From Yes71-27 sp040758635 (lineage in GTDB: Bacteria > Bacillota > Desulfotomaculia > Desulfotomaculales > Ammonificaceae): 46,251 nt of DNA. The stretch lies in NCBI GenBank assembly GCA_040758635.1, contig JBFLVI010000017.1:1-46251 (forward strand), written 5' to 3'. Below the pieces are notes generated by a model. The model was not told the origin of the DNA. It did no database searches and was given only the letters and a program-made list of their open reading frames with translations. This document shows positions 14,912 through 23,273 of the stretch, piece after piece; position 1 is the stretch's first letter; every line of letters begins with the position of its first letter. The position numbers and the translations under genes are program-made.

Positions 14912-17341
14912 TCAGGGCATTACGTCCGCACGGGGTTCTTCCAGGCTCCCCCGCAACACCGCCCCGTACTCTTCCGCCAGCCGCCTGACGATGGCTTCAA
15001 GGGCCACCCCTACCTCCTCGTCGGTCAGCGTCCGGTCTTCCGCCTGAAAGAGGAGCGAGAAAGCGAGGCTCCTCGTCTCTTCCGGCACTTGGGCGCCCTT
15101 GTAAACGTCAAACAGCTTCAGCTCGCGCAAAAGCCTGCCGCCGGCGGTCTTTATCGCCTCGGCAACGGCCGCCGCAGGAACATCCTCCGGGATGATGAAA
15201 GCCACGTCCCGCAGCACCCCCGGAAAACGCGGCAAATCCCGGTAAGACGCCGGCTTCCGGGCTGCAAGCAGCGCCTCGACGGAAAACTCCCCGACCACCG
15301 CGCGGGCCGGTAATCCGTAAGACTCCTGAACCTCGGGATGAAGCTCCCCGACCACGCCCAGTTCCTCCCCCTCCGCCACAATGCGTGCTGCCCGCCCGGG
15401 ATGCAGCATGGGGTGGTCCTTAAGCGGTAAGAAGGCCGGCTCGTTTACCCGCAGCCGCCGCAAGAGCGCTTCGACAATCCCTTTCAGGAAGAAAAAGTCC
15501 ATCTCCGCAGCCGGCCCTTTCCAGTGGCGTGGTTTTCTCCCGCTTACCGCCAGGCCGAGCTTCAAGCACTCTTCCGGCAGTTCACCACCGTCCCGCGGGA
15601 GGAAAACCTTCCCCACCTCGTAAACCGCCACGTCGTCCACCCGCCGGGAAAGGTTCCGGACCAGCACATCAAGCAATCCCGGCAGGAGCAGGGTCCGCAG
15701 CACCGACTGGTCCTCGCTGATAGGGTTTTTCAGCCGGACCACCTGCCGGTGCGGGTCGCCCTCGGGCAGGCGCAGCCGGTCGAAGGAGGCGGGGTTGATG
15801 AAACTGTAGGTGATAACCTCGCTCAAACCCAAGCCGGTTAAGAATTGTGAAACCTGATCGAGAAAGGCGGCGGTCGCCGGACGCTGCCCCGGTGTGGTTT
15901 CGCCATAAAGGAGCGTTGCCGGGATCCGTTCGTACCCGTAAAACCGGGCCACCTCCTCGACAATGTCCTCCTCGATACTCACATCCAGCCGAAAGGTCGG
16001 CACCGAAATGACCCAATCTTCGCCGTCCTCTTGAACACTGAAACCAAGGCGTCCGAGCCAATCCACCGCTTCATCCCGCGGAACCGGTGTCCCTAAAACG
16101 GCTTCGACCCTCGCCGGTTGAACGACCACCGTCCGTCGCTCCGGTCGGCCGGGATAGCAATCCGCCACTCCCGGGACCGCCCGCCCTATCCCGGTCTTTT
16201 CCACCAGGTAGGCCGCGCGGTCAGCCGCCCGCACCGCCCCCTCGATGTCCACGCCCTTCTCGAAGCGGAGCGAGGCTTCCGAACGCAGTCCGAGCGCCCG
16301 CGCGGTGCGCCTGATACTCTGCGGATTGAAATTGGCCGACTCTAAAAGTACCGTCGCCGTGGCGGGGGTCACCTCCGTGTCAAGTCCTCCCATCACGCCG
16401 GCGATCGCCACGGCACGTTCGGCGTCCGCGATGACCAGGTCTTCCGAGCCGAGCTCACGGGTCACCTCGTCCAGCGAGACGAGCCGCTCCCCGGCATCCG
16501 CCCGGCGCACCACGATCTTCCGGCCGCGGAGGGTTTCGTAGTCAAAGGCGTGCAGCGGCTGCCCCAGTTCCAGCATCACGTAGTTCGTGACGTCAACCAT
16601 GTTGTTGATCGGCCTCATTCCTGCCATCCGTAACCTTACCTGCATCCACAGCGGCGAGGGACCGATTTTGACCTCCTTGAAGACCCGGGCCGCATACCGT
16701 CCGCAAAGCTCCGGCGCCGCGATCTCCACCTTGACCAGATCGCCCAAGGTTTCCCGGCCCGCCGGCAGCACCGGGGGAAACTTCAGCGGCAGCCCGTAAA
16801 GCGCCGCCACCTCCCGGGCGATCCCGGCTACACAAAGGCAGTCGCCCCGGTTAGGAGTGAGGTCGAACTCCAGCACGAAATCCGGAAACCCCAGGAGCGT
16901 CGCGACATCTTCCCCGAGCGGCGTCTCCGGCGGCAAAATCATGATTCCGGCCGAACGCTCCTCCAGCCCCAGCTCCGCCTCGGAGCAGAGCATCCCACAG
17001 GAATCCACACCCCGGAAACGCGCCCTTTTGATGACCATCCCGTTTGCCAGCCGGGCGCCTTCTAACCCCAGGGGAACCACCGCCCCCGGGAAAACGTTGG
17101 GTGCCCCGGTGACCACTTCGTATAAAGCGGTCCCGGTGTCGGCCACGCAAATCCTGAGCCGGTCGGCATTCGGGTGGGGCCGGACCTCGGTCAGCCGGGC
17201 CGCGACCACCCCCTTGACTTCCTCACCGAACGGCACCACGGCGTCAACCGCGATCCCCGCCATCGTCAGACGTTCTGCCAGTTCCTCCGGCGACACCGGA
17301 ACGTCAACAAACTCCTTGAGCCAACTCAAAGGTACCCGCAA
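14912..17341 (-). CDS. pheT: Phenylalanyl-tRNA synthetase beta subunit
   Basis: A full-length beta chain of 809 residues. It opens with RVPLSWLKEFVDVPVSPEEL, followed by the tRNA-binding (EMAP-like) domain around GVVAARLTEVRPHPNADRLRIC, the B3/B4 editing domain, the B5 domain (TPVPRDEAVDWLGRLGF), the catalytic-like core, and a C-terminal anticodon-binding ferredoxin-fold domain (RDLPRFPGVLRDVAFIIPEDV). The start is TTG at 17341, since GGAGG lies 8 bases before it; an ATG 7 codons upstream would put that site inside the gene. With pheS it forms the alpha2-beta2 enzyme charging tRNA-Phe. Confidence 0.96.
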   Translation of the reverse strand: MRVPLSWLKEFVDVPVSPEELAERLTMAGIAVDAVVPFGEEVKGVVAARLTEVRPHPNADRLRICVADTGTALYEVVTGAPNVFPGAVVPLGLEGARLANGMVIKRARFRGVDSCGMLCSEAELGLEERSAGIMILPPETPLGEDVATLLGFPDFVLEFDLTPNRGDCLCVAGIAREVAALYGLPLKFPPVLPAGRETLGDLVKVEIAAPELCGRYAARVFKEVKIGPSPLWMQVRLRMAGMRPINNMVDVTNYVMLELGQPLHAFDYETLRGRKIVVRRADAGERLVSLDEVTRELGSEDLVIADAERAVAIAGVMGGLDTEVTPATATVLLESANFNPQSIRRTARALGLRSEASLRFEKGVDIEGAVRAADRAAYLVEKTGIGRAVPGVADCYPGRPERRTVVVQPARVEAVLGTPVPRDEAVDWLGRLGFSVQEDGEDWVISVPTFRLDVSIEEDIVEEVARFYGYERIPATLLYGETTPGQRPATAAFLDQVSQFLTGLGLSEVITYSFINPASFDRLRLPEGDPHRQVVRLKNPISEDQSVLRTLLLPGLLDVLVRNLSRRVDDVAVYEVGKVFLPRDGGELPEECLKLGLAVSGRKPRHWKGPAAEMDFFFLKGIVEALLRRLRVNEPAFLPLKDHPMLHPGRAARIVAEGEELGVVGELHPEVQESYGLPARAVVGEFSVEALLAARKPASYRDLPRFPGVLRDVAFIIPEDVPAAAVAEAIKTAGGRLLRELKLFDVYKGAQVPEETRSLAFSLLFQAEDRTLTDEEVGVALEAIVRRLAEEYGAVLRGSLEEPRADVMP

Positions 17342-17368
17342 CAAAAGCTCCTCCTTCGGCAATGATTA

Positions 17369-17460
17369 AGGGTCAGAATTCAGAATGGGGCCTGTAGGAA
17401 TTCCGGATCGAGTTTCCCCTTTAAACCTTCTGGATTCCGACTACTGACTGCTGAATTTGA
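17369..17460. repeat. Heptamer-period repeat with facing arms between pheS and pheT
   Basis: On the plus strand GGTCAGA-ATTCAGA begins the left arm. The minus strand of the right arm reads as degenerate 7-bp units (AGTCAGT, AGTCGGA, ATCCAGA). The same words occur at 36836-36870. It separates pheS and pheT by 142 bp, more than in most genomes. Confidence 0.6.
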
Positions 17461-17483
17461 CCGAAAATTTCAAGCCCACAAGA

Positions 17484-18509
17484 TTAAAACTGACTCAAAA
17501 AGCGCAGGTCGTTATCAAAAAACAGGCGCAGGTCATTGACGCCGTATTTCAACAGCGCGATCCGTTCGATACCCATCCCGAAAGCAAATCCCCGGCATTT
17601 CTCCGGGTCGTAACCCGAAACCGCCAGCACCCGCGGGTGAACCATCCCCGCGCCCAAGATTTCCAGCCAGCCGGTTTGCTTGCAAAGCCGGCAACCTTCA
17701 CCGCCGCAGATGACGCAAGAGATGTCCACCTCGGCGCTCGGCTCGGTGAACGGAAAGTAACTCGGCCGCAGCCGCAGCTTGGTTTCCGGCCCGAACATCT
17801 CCCGCGCAAAAACCAGGAGGACCCCCTTCAGATCGCTGAACCGGATGTTCGTGTCCACGGCGAGCCCTTCCACCTGGTGGAACATTGGGGAGTGGGTGGC
17901 GTCGTCGTCCCGCCGGTAAACCTTGCCCGGCGCGATAATCTTGACCGGGAGTTGCGGTGCCAGGCGTTCAAGCGTCCTTACCTGCACCGGCGACGTATGC
18001 GTGCGCAGCAGAACCTCCTCGGAAATGAAGAAGGTGTCCTGCATATCCCGTGCCGGATGGCCCTTCGGTAAATTTAACGCTTCGAAGTTGTAGTAGTCCA
18101 GTTCGACCTCCGGCCCTTCCGCAATACTGAAGCCAAGACCCAGGAAGATGTTTTCGATCTCCTCCCGGACCTGGCTTAAAGGATGCCGGTACCCTAACAT
18201 CACGGGCCGCCCCGGCAAGGTTACGTCCACCGCTTCCGCCTCGAGCCTGCGGGTCAGCGCCTCCCCGCGCAAAACCCCGCTTCTCTCAGCCAGGGCCTGT
18301 TCAACCTTTTCCTTCACCTCGTTGGCCCGCTGGCCTGCGAGCGGGCGCTCCGCCGCCGGCAACGCCGCCACCCGCCGCAGCGCCTGGGTCAGTTCGCCCT
18401 TCCGGCCTAAAAAACGCACGCGGGCGACCTCGATCTCCTCCAGGTTCCGGGCTGCCGCAATCGCTGTCTGCGCCCGGCGCCAAATCTCTTCCAGTTCTCT
18501 TAACAACAT
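17484..18509 (-). CDS. pheS: Phenylalanyl-tRNA synthetase alpha subunit
   Basis: A 341-residue alpha chain. The first 90 residues form the N-terminal coiled-coil arm that contacts tRNA. The class II catalytic core shows motif 1 around HPLSQVREEIENIFLGLGF, motif 2 KIIAPGKVYRRDDDATHSPMFHQVEG, and motif 3 GFAFGMGIERIALLKYG. A knuckle CVICGGEGCRLCKQTGW is typical of bacterial PheS of this group. The ATG at 18509 follows GGGGGG with 4 bases between. A consensus-like promoter lies about 120 bp upstream. No T-box leader is evident, unlike in many Firmicutes. Confidence 0.96.
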   Translation of the reverse strand: MLLRELEEIWRRAQTAIAAARNLEEIEVARVRFLGRKGELTQALRRVAALPAAERPLAGQRANEVKEKVEQALAERSGVLRGEALTRRLEAEAVDVTLPGRPVMLGYRHPLSQVREEIENIFLGLGFSIAEGPEVELDYYNFEALNLPKGHPARDMQDTFFISEEVLLRTHTSPVQVRTLERLAPQLPVKIIAPGKVYRRDDDATHSPMFHQVEGLAVDTNIRFSDLKGVLLVFAREMFGPETKLRLRPSYFPFTEPSAEVDISCVICGGEGCRLCKQTGWLEILGAGMVHPRVLAVSGYDPEKCRGFAFGMGIERIALLKYGVNDLRLFFDNDLRFLSQF

Positions 18510-18626
18510 CTAACCCCCCGTAAAGACCAAACTCCGGTGTTACCAGAGCCTCCCAAGGCATCGTCTTCCTGTCTTAGATTAGGTCAGGGTATCCTTTCAT
18601 TTCCACCCGAACCGGTATCTTAAATA

Positions 18627-18655
18627 ATTTTAGCCCCTGAGGGCCGATTTGTAAA
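18627..18655 (-). promoter_or_regulatory. Sigma-A-like promoter of pheST
   Basis: TTTACA (18655-18650) and TAAAAT (18632-18627) are 17 bp apart on the minus strand. Transcription would start near 18620, giving a leader of about 110 nt that contains no T-box motif I can recognise. Confidence 0.65.
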
Positions 18656-18656
18656 A

Positions 18657-18694
18657 TAAAAATGCTCTTGCCCGTAAAAGCGTAAAGCAAGAGC
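18657..18694 (-). terminator. Rho-independent terminator downstream of yqzL
   Basis: GCTCTTGC (minus strand, 18694-18687) pairs with GCAAGAGC (18671-18664) across a 15-base spacer, followed by ATTTTTATTTT. It separates the yqzL transcript from the pheST promoter. Confidence 0.8.
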
Positions 18695-18769
18695 TGCGGG
18701 GATCCGTCCCCTTCTCACCGGATGCTTGTATCAAAGCGTTTAACCTGAATCTATTACCCTAAAACTGCC

Positions 18770-18862
18770 TTAGTGTACTGCCAACCTCCGGTAAAGAACA
18801 TAAGCCCGAATTGAGCCCGTCGTTTCAAAGAGTCTCCAAAAAAACTCGGCGGTCCAGAACAT
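18770..18862 (-). CDS. yqzL: YqzL-like small protein
   Basis: A 30-residue frame beginning MFWTAEFFWRLF and continuing ETTGSIRAYVLYRRL. Pattern and length match the YqzL family of Gram-positive bacteria (a Trp/Phe-rich start, then a Glu-Thr-Thr-Gly-like turn and a Tyr-Leu helix). The function is not established. The ATG has AAAGG 10 bases upstream. Its own promoter (18906-18934) and the terminator at 18657-18694 bracket it as a monocistronic unit between the SpoU methyltransferase and pheS. It is easily missed because of its size. Confidence 0.72.
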   Translation of the reverse strand: MFWTAEFFWRLFETTGSIRAYVLYRRLAVH

Positions 18863-18905
18863 CAACTCACAACCTTTCGCAGATTTTTTGGAGCCCTCTG
18901 TCCGA

Positions 18906-18934
18906 ATTATAACATACCGCCTACCCGAAAACAA
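18906..18934 (-). promoter_or_regulatory. Sigma-A-like promoter of yqzL
   Basis: On the minus strand TTGTTT (18934-18929) and TATAAT (18911-18906) have a 17-bp spacer. The predicted start is near 18899, 37 bases before the yqzL ATG. Confidence 0.65.
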
Positions 18935-19025
18935 GGAACTCTTAACAAAGGTTACAGGCAAAAACTATGCGGTTTTTGATCTGCTTACCTGGGATTATAC
19001 GCGCCGTTCCGGCGAAATATTACCA

Positions 19026-19829
19026 TTATTTTCCTTGCCAGCGTTGGCGCACCGCCTCGTACAGCAGCAGGGCTGCCGCCACCGCAGCATTCAGGGATTC
19101 TGCGCCGCCGGGCATCGGGATGAAAACGTGCTGCGCGGCAGCCTCGCGTACCGCGGGTCTCGGACCCGCCCCCTCGCTTCCGACGACCAAGGCAACCGGG
19201 CCAGTGAGGTCCGCAGCGTAAAGAGGTGTTTCTCCCCGAGGGCCGGCCACCACCAGCTTCAGGCCCGACTGCCGCAGGAAAACGTATGCTTCCTCCCAGG
19301 AAATCCCTTGCACCACCGGCAAACGAAAAACCGCGCCGGCTGTGGCGCGGACTGTCTTGGGATTGTAAAGATCTACGGTGCCTGTAAGCAGGAGTGCACC
19401 GGAAGCGCCTGCGCCGTGGGCGGTGCGGATGATGGTGCCCAGGTTCCCCGGATCCTGGATGCCGTCAACCACCACGACCAGCGGCGTCCCGTTGCGGAGC
19501 AGGTCGTCCAGGGCGGCTTCCCGTTTCCCGACGACGGCAAGCACGCCCTGCGGCGTTTCTGTAGCCGCCGCCCGTTCGAACACCTCGGGCGCCAGTTCGA
19601 AGACTGCGACACCTTGCCTCCGCGCCGCCGCGAGAATTCTTTCCCCGTCTGCAGCGGCGGCGAACCGTGCAGTGCAATAAAGCGCTTCCACCGGCCAGTT
19701 GGAAGCCAGCGCCTCCGCCACCAGGTCGGGGCCCTCGGCAACAAATTTTCCCTCCTGTTCCCGGTAACGCCGCCGGGCGAGGCGTAAAAGTGCCTTCACC
19801 CGCGGGTTGTGTTTCCCCAGCAGGGTCAT
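19026..19829 (-). CDS. SpoU/TrmH-family RNA 2'-O-methyltransferase
   Basis: A 267-residue SPOUT methyltransferase. The N-terminal part (NPRVKALLRLARRRYREQEGKFVAEG) is the RNA-binding SpoU substrate domain. The catalytic trefoil-knot domain shows motif 1 VDGIQDPGNLGTIIRTAHGAG, motif 2 VALVVGSEGAGP, and motif 3 FIPMPGGAESLNAAVAAALLLYEAVRQR. It transfers methyl from AdoMet to a ribose 2'-OH, probably in 23S rRNA as RlmB-like proteins do; the target base is not deducible. The ATG overlaps the ktrA stop by 4 bases (ATGA), so translation is coupled to the potassium-uptake genes. Confidence 0.9.
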   Translation of the reverse strand: MTLLGKHNPRVKALLRLARRRYREQEGKFVAEGPDLVAEALASNWPVEALYCTARFAAAADGERILAAARRQGVAVFELAPEVFERAAATETPQGVLAVVGKREAALDDLLRNGTPLVVVVDGIQDPGNLGTIIRTAHGAGASGALLLTGTVDLYNPKTVRATAGAVFRLPVVQGISWEEAYVFLRQSGLKLVVAGPRGETPLYAADLTGPVALVVGSEGAGPRPAVREAAAQHVFIPMPGGAESLNAAVAAALLLYEAVRQRWQGK

Positions 19830-20470
19830 TGCTCGAGCCGCTTCAACCGGTCATTCCGCCCGACCACGACGAGGATATCGCCTTCCTCAACCGTTTGGCG
19901 CGCTCCCGGAGAGATGATGATTTCCTGGCCCCGCCGGATCGCCAGCACCGTAACCCCGTGCTTCATCCGGATGGCCGACTCCCCGATGGACTTGCCCACG
20001 AACTCCCTTGGCGCGATCAGTTCCATGATGCTGAAGTCGGGCGACAGCTCGATCTGGTCCACGATATTCGCCGCCACCAGTGCACGCGCCACCCGCACGC
20101 CCATATCCCGCTCCGGGAAAACCACCTTGTCGGCCCCGACCTTGGCCAGCACCCGGCCGTGCAGTTCGGTGCGCGCCTTGGCCACCACCGTTTTCACGCC
20201 CATCTCTTTCAACATCACGGTAACCAGGATGTTCGCCTGGATGTCCTCGCCGATGGCCACAATAACCACATCAAAGTTCCGAATACCCAGCGATTTCAAG
20301 GCATGCTCGTCCAAGGCATCCACCTGAACCGCATGGGTAACGGTATCCATCACCAAATTCACTTTTTCCGGGTCTACATCTACGGCCAGGACATCGTAAC
20401 CCATCCGGGTGAGGGTCTCCGCCACGCTCATCCCGAACCGTCCCAGGCCGATCACCGCAAACTGTTTCAT
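19826..20470 (-). CDS. ktrA: KtrA-type regulatory subunit of potassium uptake
   Basis: A 214-residue RCK protein. The Rossmann motif FAVIGLGRFGMSVAETL at the start binds nucleotide, with D30 and D32 (VDVDPEKV) after strand 2; TrkA-N spans about residues 1-135 and TrkA-C about 140-214 (GKSIGESAIRMKHGVTVLAIRRGQEIIISP). It forms a cytoplasmic ring that gates KtrB in response to ATP/ADP or cyclic di-AMP. The gene lies 13 bp after ktrB and overlaps the methyltransferase gene, so all three are one transcript. Confidence 0.93.
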   Translation of the reverse strand: MKQFAVIGLGRFGMSVAETLTRMGYDVLAVDVDPEKVNLVMDTVTHAVQVDALDEHALKSLGIRNFDVVIVAIGEDIQANILVTVMLKEMGVKTVVAKARTELHGRVLAKVGADKVVFPERDMGVRVARALVAANIVDQIELSPDFSIMELIAPREFVGKSIGESAIRMKHGVTVLAIRRGQEIIISPGARQTVEEGDILVVVGRNDRLKRLEQ

Positions 20471-20483
20471 TATCCCTGCCCCT

Positions 20484-21848
20484 TTACCCTACCATAATCT
20501 GCTCTTCCGGGTGCCGGAAAGCAGCCCGCCGCCGCTGTGCCAGGGCAAAAGCCACGGTCAGCGGCCCGAGCCGGCCGACAAACATCGTCAAGATAATCAC
20601 GAAGCGTCCCAGCGGACTCAGGTCCGGCGTAATACCCATCGAGAGTCCGACAGTGCCAAAAGCCGAAACAGTCTCGAACAACAGCGGCAAAAAATCCTTT
20701 TGCTCCACTATTAGCAGCACAAGCAAAGCGGCGCTCACCCACCCGACACCCAGCATGAAGATTCCTATCGCCCTGAGCACCTGGGCAATCGGTATCCGGC
20801 GCCCGAAAACTTCGGTACCCTCCCGGCCGGCAGCCAGGGACCAGACCGTCAGACCAAGCAGAATAAAGGTCGTGGTCTTAATCCCGCCGCCGGTGGAGCC
20901 GGGCGAAGCCCCGACAAACATCAGCAGGCAGAGCAGCAACTGGGTCGCAGGATTGAGTGCGCCGATGTCAACGGTATTGAAGCCGGCCGTGCGCGGGGTC
21001 ACCGCCTGAAAGAACGACGCCAGAACCCTGGTCGGCCACGCCAAACCGCCCAGCGTGTTGGTGCGCTCCAGGATCAGAAAAAGCACGAACCCCGCCAGAA
21101 GCAAACCGGCCGTGGTTACCAGCGTCAGTTTGGCGTGAAGCGAAAAACGCCGCCACTTCCGGTGCCGCACCAGTTCGCTGACAACTGAAAACCCCAATCC
21201 GCCGATGATGACGGGCAGGGCAATACCGAAGTTCACCACCGGGTCGGAGAGATAACCGGTGAGACTCCGGAAGTCCCCAAAGAGATCAAAACCCGCGTTG
21301 TTGAAAGCTGAAACCGCGTGAAACAGTCCGTACCACAAAGTTCCCGGCCAGCCATATTCCTGCGCCAGCCGCAGCACCAGGACCACCGCGAAAAAGCCTT
21401 CGATGATCAGCGTAAAAAGAAGTACGCGTTTTACCAGCCGGACCACGCCGGCCACGTTGACTTGGCTCAGCGATTCGCGGATCAGTAGCCGCTCTTTCAG
21501 CCCAATCTGGCGCCCCAGGAGAATGGAAAAAATGGTGGCACTGGTCATAATCCCCAGGCCGCCGAGCTGAATCAGGAGCAGAATGACCGTTTGCCCGAAA
21601 GCAGACCAGTACGTGCCCGTATCCACAACCACCAGGCCGGTGACGCAGACGGACGAAGTGGCCGTAAAAAGCGCCGTGAGGAACCCAGGAGGCACCCCGC
21701 TCCGGGTTGCCCCGCCGGTATTCAAAAGCAGTGTGCCGGCAAGAATCAGCCCGGCAAAACCCAAAACCAGCACCTGGGGCGGCGTGAACCGCCACCTGCG
21801 CCGCCGCCTTTCAGGCCGACTTTGCCGCAAAAGATCCGTTTCGTTCAT
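20484..21848 (-). CDS. ktrB: KtrB/TrkH-family potassium transporter
   Basis: A 454-residue polytopic membrane protein with four M1-P-M2 repeats. The pore-loop Gly signatures are visible: TSSVCVTGLVVVD, HAVSAFNNAGFDLF, TPRTAGFNTVDIG and ETVSAFGTVGLSMG. The Gly/Thr-rich gate region GASPGSTGGGIKTTTF lies after the third pore. It carries potassium (with sodium coupling in KtrB types) across the cytoplasmic membrane together with KtrA. The first 20 residues are basic and cytoplasmic. A terminator separates it from rplT upstream; no separate promoter is obvious, so read-through or a weak promoter must serve it. Confidence 0.94.
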   Translation of the reverse strand: MNETDLLRQSRPERRRRRWRFTPPQVLVLGFAGLILAGTLLLNTGGATRSGVPPGFLTALFTATSSVCVTGLVVVDTGTYWSAFGQTVILLLIQLGGLGIMTSATIFSILLGRQIGLKERLLIRESLSQVNVAGVVRLVKRVLLFTLIIEGFFAVVLVLRLAQEYGWPGTLWYGLFHAVSAFNNAGFDLFGDFRSLTGYLSDPVVNFGIALPVIIGGLGFSVVSELVRHRKWRRFSLHAKLTLVTTAGLLLAGFVLFLILERTNTLGGLAWPTRVLASFFQAVTPRTAGFNTVDIGALNPATQLLLCLLMFVGASPGSTGGGIKTTTFILLGLTVWSLAAGREGTEVFGRRIPIAQVLRAIGIFMLGVGWVSAALLVLLIVEQKDFLPLLFETVSAFGTVGLSMGITPDLSPLGRFVIILTMFVGRLGPLTVAFALAQRRRAAFRHPEEQIMVG

Positions 21849-21857
21849 TACTCCGGC

Positions 21858-21892
21858 AAAATTTAAGCATGGAAAATATCACCATGCTTAAA
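21858..21892 (-). terminator. Terminator of the infC-rpmI-rplT operon
   Basis: A perfect 11-bp stem TTTAAGCATGG/CCATGCTTAAA (21862-21872 with 21882-21892), 9-base loop, followed on the minus strand by TTTT. It lies 28 bases after the rplT stop and only about 10 bases before the ktrB start. Confidence 0.85.
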
Positions 21893-21919
21893 CCCGATCA
21901 AACACCATTATCTTCGCTC

Positions 21920-22276
21920 TCAACTGAGCTTAGCTTTAGCCATCTCCACCAGTTGGCCGAACGCCTGCTGGTCATTTACCGCAATATCCGCCAGCACTTT
22001 CCGATTGATCTCCACCCCTGCCTCTTTCAACCCGCTGATCAGGCGGCTGTACGACAGGCCGTTCTGCCGTGCCGCCGCATTGATCCGCGCAATCCAAAGA
22101 CGCCGAAAATCCCGCTTCCGGGCCCGCCGGTCACGGTAAGCATACACCAGCGATTTCATTACCTGCTGCTTGGCCACCCGGTAAAGCTTGGACTTTGCAC
22201 CCCAGTAACCGCGTGCCAGCCGCAGTATCTTTTTATGCCGCCTGCGCTTTATCACGCTCGTCTTCACCCGCGGCAT
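21920..22276 (-). CDS. rplT: 50S ribosomal protein L20
   Basis: A complete 118-residue L20: PRVKTSVIKRRRHKKILRLA, then YWGAKSKLYRVAKQQVMKSL, YAYRDRRARKRDFRRLWIARINAAARQNG, and the globular end. It binds 23S rRNA early in assembly and in Firmicutes represses its own operon by binding the infC leader. The ribosome binding site GGGAGG precedes the ATG. It is separated from rpmI by 273 bp that hold a hairpin repeat, whereas these genes are normally almost contiguous. Confidence 0.97.
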   Translation of the reverse strand: MPRVKTSVIKRRRHKKILRLARGYWGAKSKLYRVAKQQVMKSLVYAYRDRRARKRDFRRLWIARINAAARQNGLSYSRLISGLKEAGVEINRKVLADIAVNDQQAFGQLVEMAKAKLS

Positions 22277-22369
22277 CCTAACCGACCTCCCTTGAAAATA
22301 ATACTTCTCTTGCAGGGCGCGGCGATAAGCTTCGCATAGCTTCGTCAGCCGGCTGGATCCGGGTCCTCA

Positions 22370-22471
22370 CCCAGCACTCAATGCTATGATTGCGCTTTGA
22401 AAAGCTACTTTTTTAGGCTAATATAATAAAGGTTTCTCCTTCGAAGCTCAAAAACTGCTCTGAGTGCTGGG
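22370..22471. repeat. Hairpin-forming repeat CCCAGCACTCA/TGAGTGCTGGG between rpmI and rplT
   Basis: Perfect 11-bp inverted arms (22370-22380 and 22461-22471) with 80 AT-richer bases between. The arms match, apart from one base, those at 24454-24542 and 41513-41540. It enlarges the rpmI-rplT gap. The interior contains TATTATATTAG on the minus strand, which might act as a -10 for rplT. Confidence 0.7.
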
Positions 22472-22549
22472 CTCCGGCCCGTCCCCACCCGGACTTCCTC
22501 GCTCTGCTTGCTTCTCACCGCGTTTCGTTTATTTACAACTACTGCATCA

Positions 22550-22744
22550 TTAATAGGGCAAAAGCCGCCTTACCCGCGCCGCGTCACCGGGCACCAGGAC
22601 GGTTTTGCGCCGGAGACGCCGCGTCCGCCGGCTTGGTTTACCTTCCAGCAGGTGGCTTTTAAACGGGTGCCACCCCACAATCTTTCCCGTTCCCGTTTTC
22701 TTAAAGCGTTTAGCTGCCCCCCGGTGTGTTCTGATCTTCGGCAA
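22550..22744 (-). CDS. rpmI: 50S ribosomal protein L35
   Basis: A complete 64-residue L35: PKIRTHRGAAKRFKKTGTGKI, HLLEGKPSRRTRRLRR, and VPGDAARVRRLLPY. The start is TTG at 22744 with GGAGG 7 bases upstream. It overlaps the last 35 bases of infC, so the two are translationally coupled. It is the second gene of the infC-rpmI-rplT operon. Confidence 0.96.
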   Translation of the reverse strand: MPKIRTHRGAAKRFKKTGTGKIVGWHPFKSHLLEGKPSRRTRRLRRKTVLVPGDAARVRRLLPY

Positions 22745-23273
22745 GACTGGTCCTCCTTTCCTGTTCCGGCCTGGGAGCCAGAATCATGATCATATTTCTC
22801 CCTTCAAGCTTCGGCAGCCGCTCCACCAGAGCCACGTGTCCCACCTCGGCCGCCAGCCGCTTCAAGAGCTTTTCGCCGATCTCCGGGTGGATAATCTCCC
22901 GCCCGCGAAAGATAAGGGTAACCTTTACCTTGTCCCCGTCACTCAAAAAACGCAAGGCATTGCGCATCTTCACCTGGAAGTCGTGCTCCTCAATTCCCGG
23001 GCGCAGTTTCACTTCCTTGATGCTGATCACGCGCTGTTTCTTGCGGGCCTCTTTGTCCCGCTTGCTCATCTCGTACTTGTACTTGCCAAAGTCCATAATC
23101 CGGCAAACCGGGGGTTTAGCCTGCGCCGCGACTTCCACCAGGTCCAGTTCCCGCTCCTCCGCAATCCGCAACGCCTCCCGAAAAGGAACAATCCCCACCT
23201 GGGTCCCGTCAACGTCAATCAGTCTTACCTCGCGGGCTTTGATTTGCTCATTGATCCGAAAGTCCTTGGTAAT
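22710..23273 (-). CDS. infC: Translation initiation factor IF-3 (ATT start codon)
   Basis: About 187 residues. The N-domain begins TKDFRINEQIKAREVRLID, followed by VGIVPFREALRIAEERELDLVEVA, the linker MDFGKYKYEMSKRDKEARKKQ, and the C-domain VKLRPGIEEHDFQVKMRNALRFL. IF-3 keeps 30S subunits free and proofreads start codons. No ATG, GTG or TTG lies at the proper N-terminus: the frame begins at ATT (23273) with GGAGGTGG about 10 bases upstream. The rare AUU start is the known basis of IF-3 autoregulation in enteric bacteria. GTG at 23198 would remove 25 conserved residues. The C-terminal end runs about 15 residues past the core and overlaps rpmI. Confidence 0.93.
   Translation of the reverse strand: MTKDFRINEQIKAREVRLIDVDGTQVGIVPFREALRIAEERELDLVEVAAQAKPPVCRIMDFGKYKYEMSKRDKEARKKQRVISIKEVKLRPGIEEHDFQVKMRNALRFLSDGDKVKVTLIFRGREIIHPEIGEKLLKRLAAEVGHVALVERLPKLEGRNMIMILAPRPEQERRTSLAEDQNTPGGS

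Noticed and set aside
18510..18660. T-box leader for pheST
   Set aside because: GGGTGGAA occurs near 18600 on the minus strand, but the rest of the T-box motif, specifier loop and antiterminator are not found; a simple promoter explains the region.
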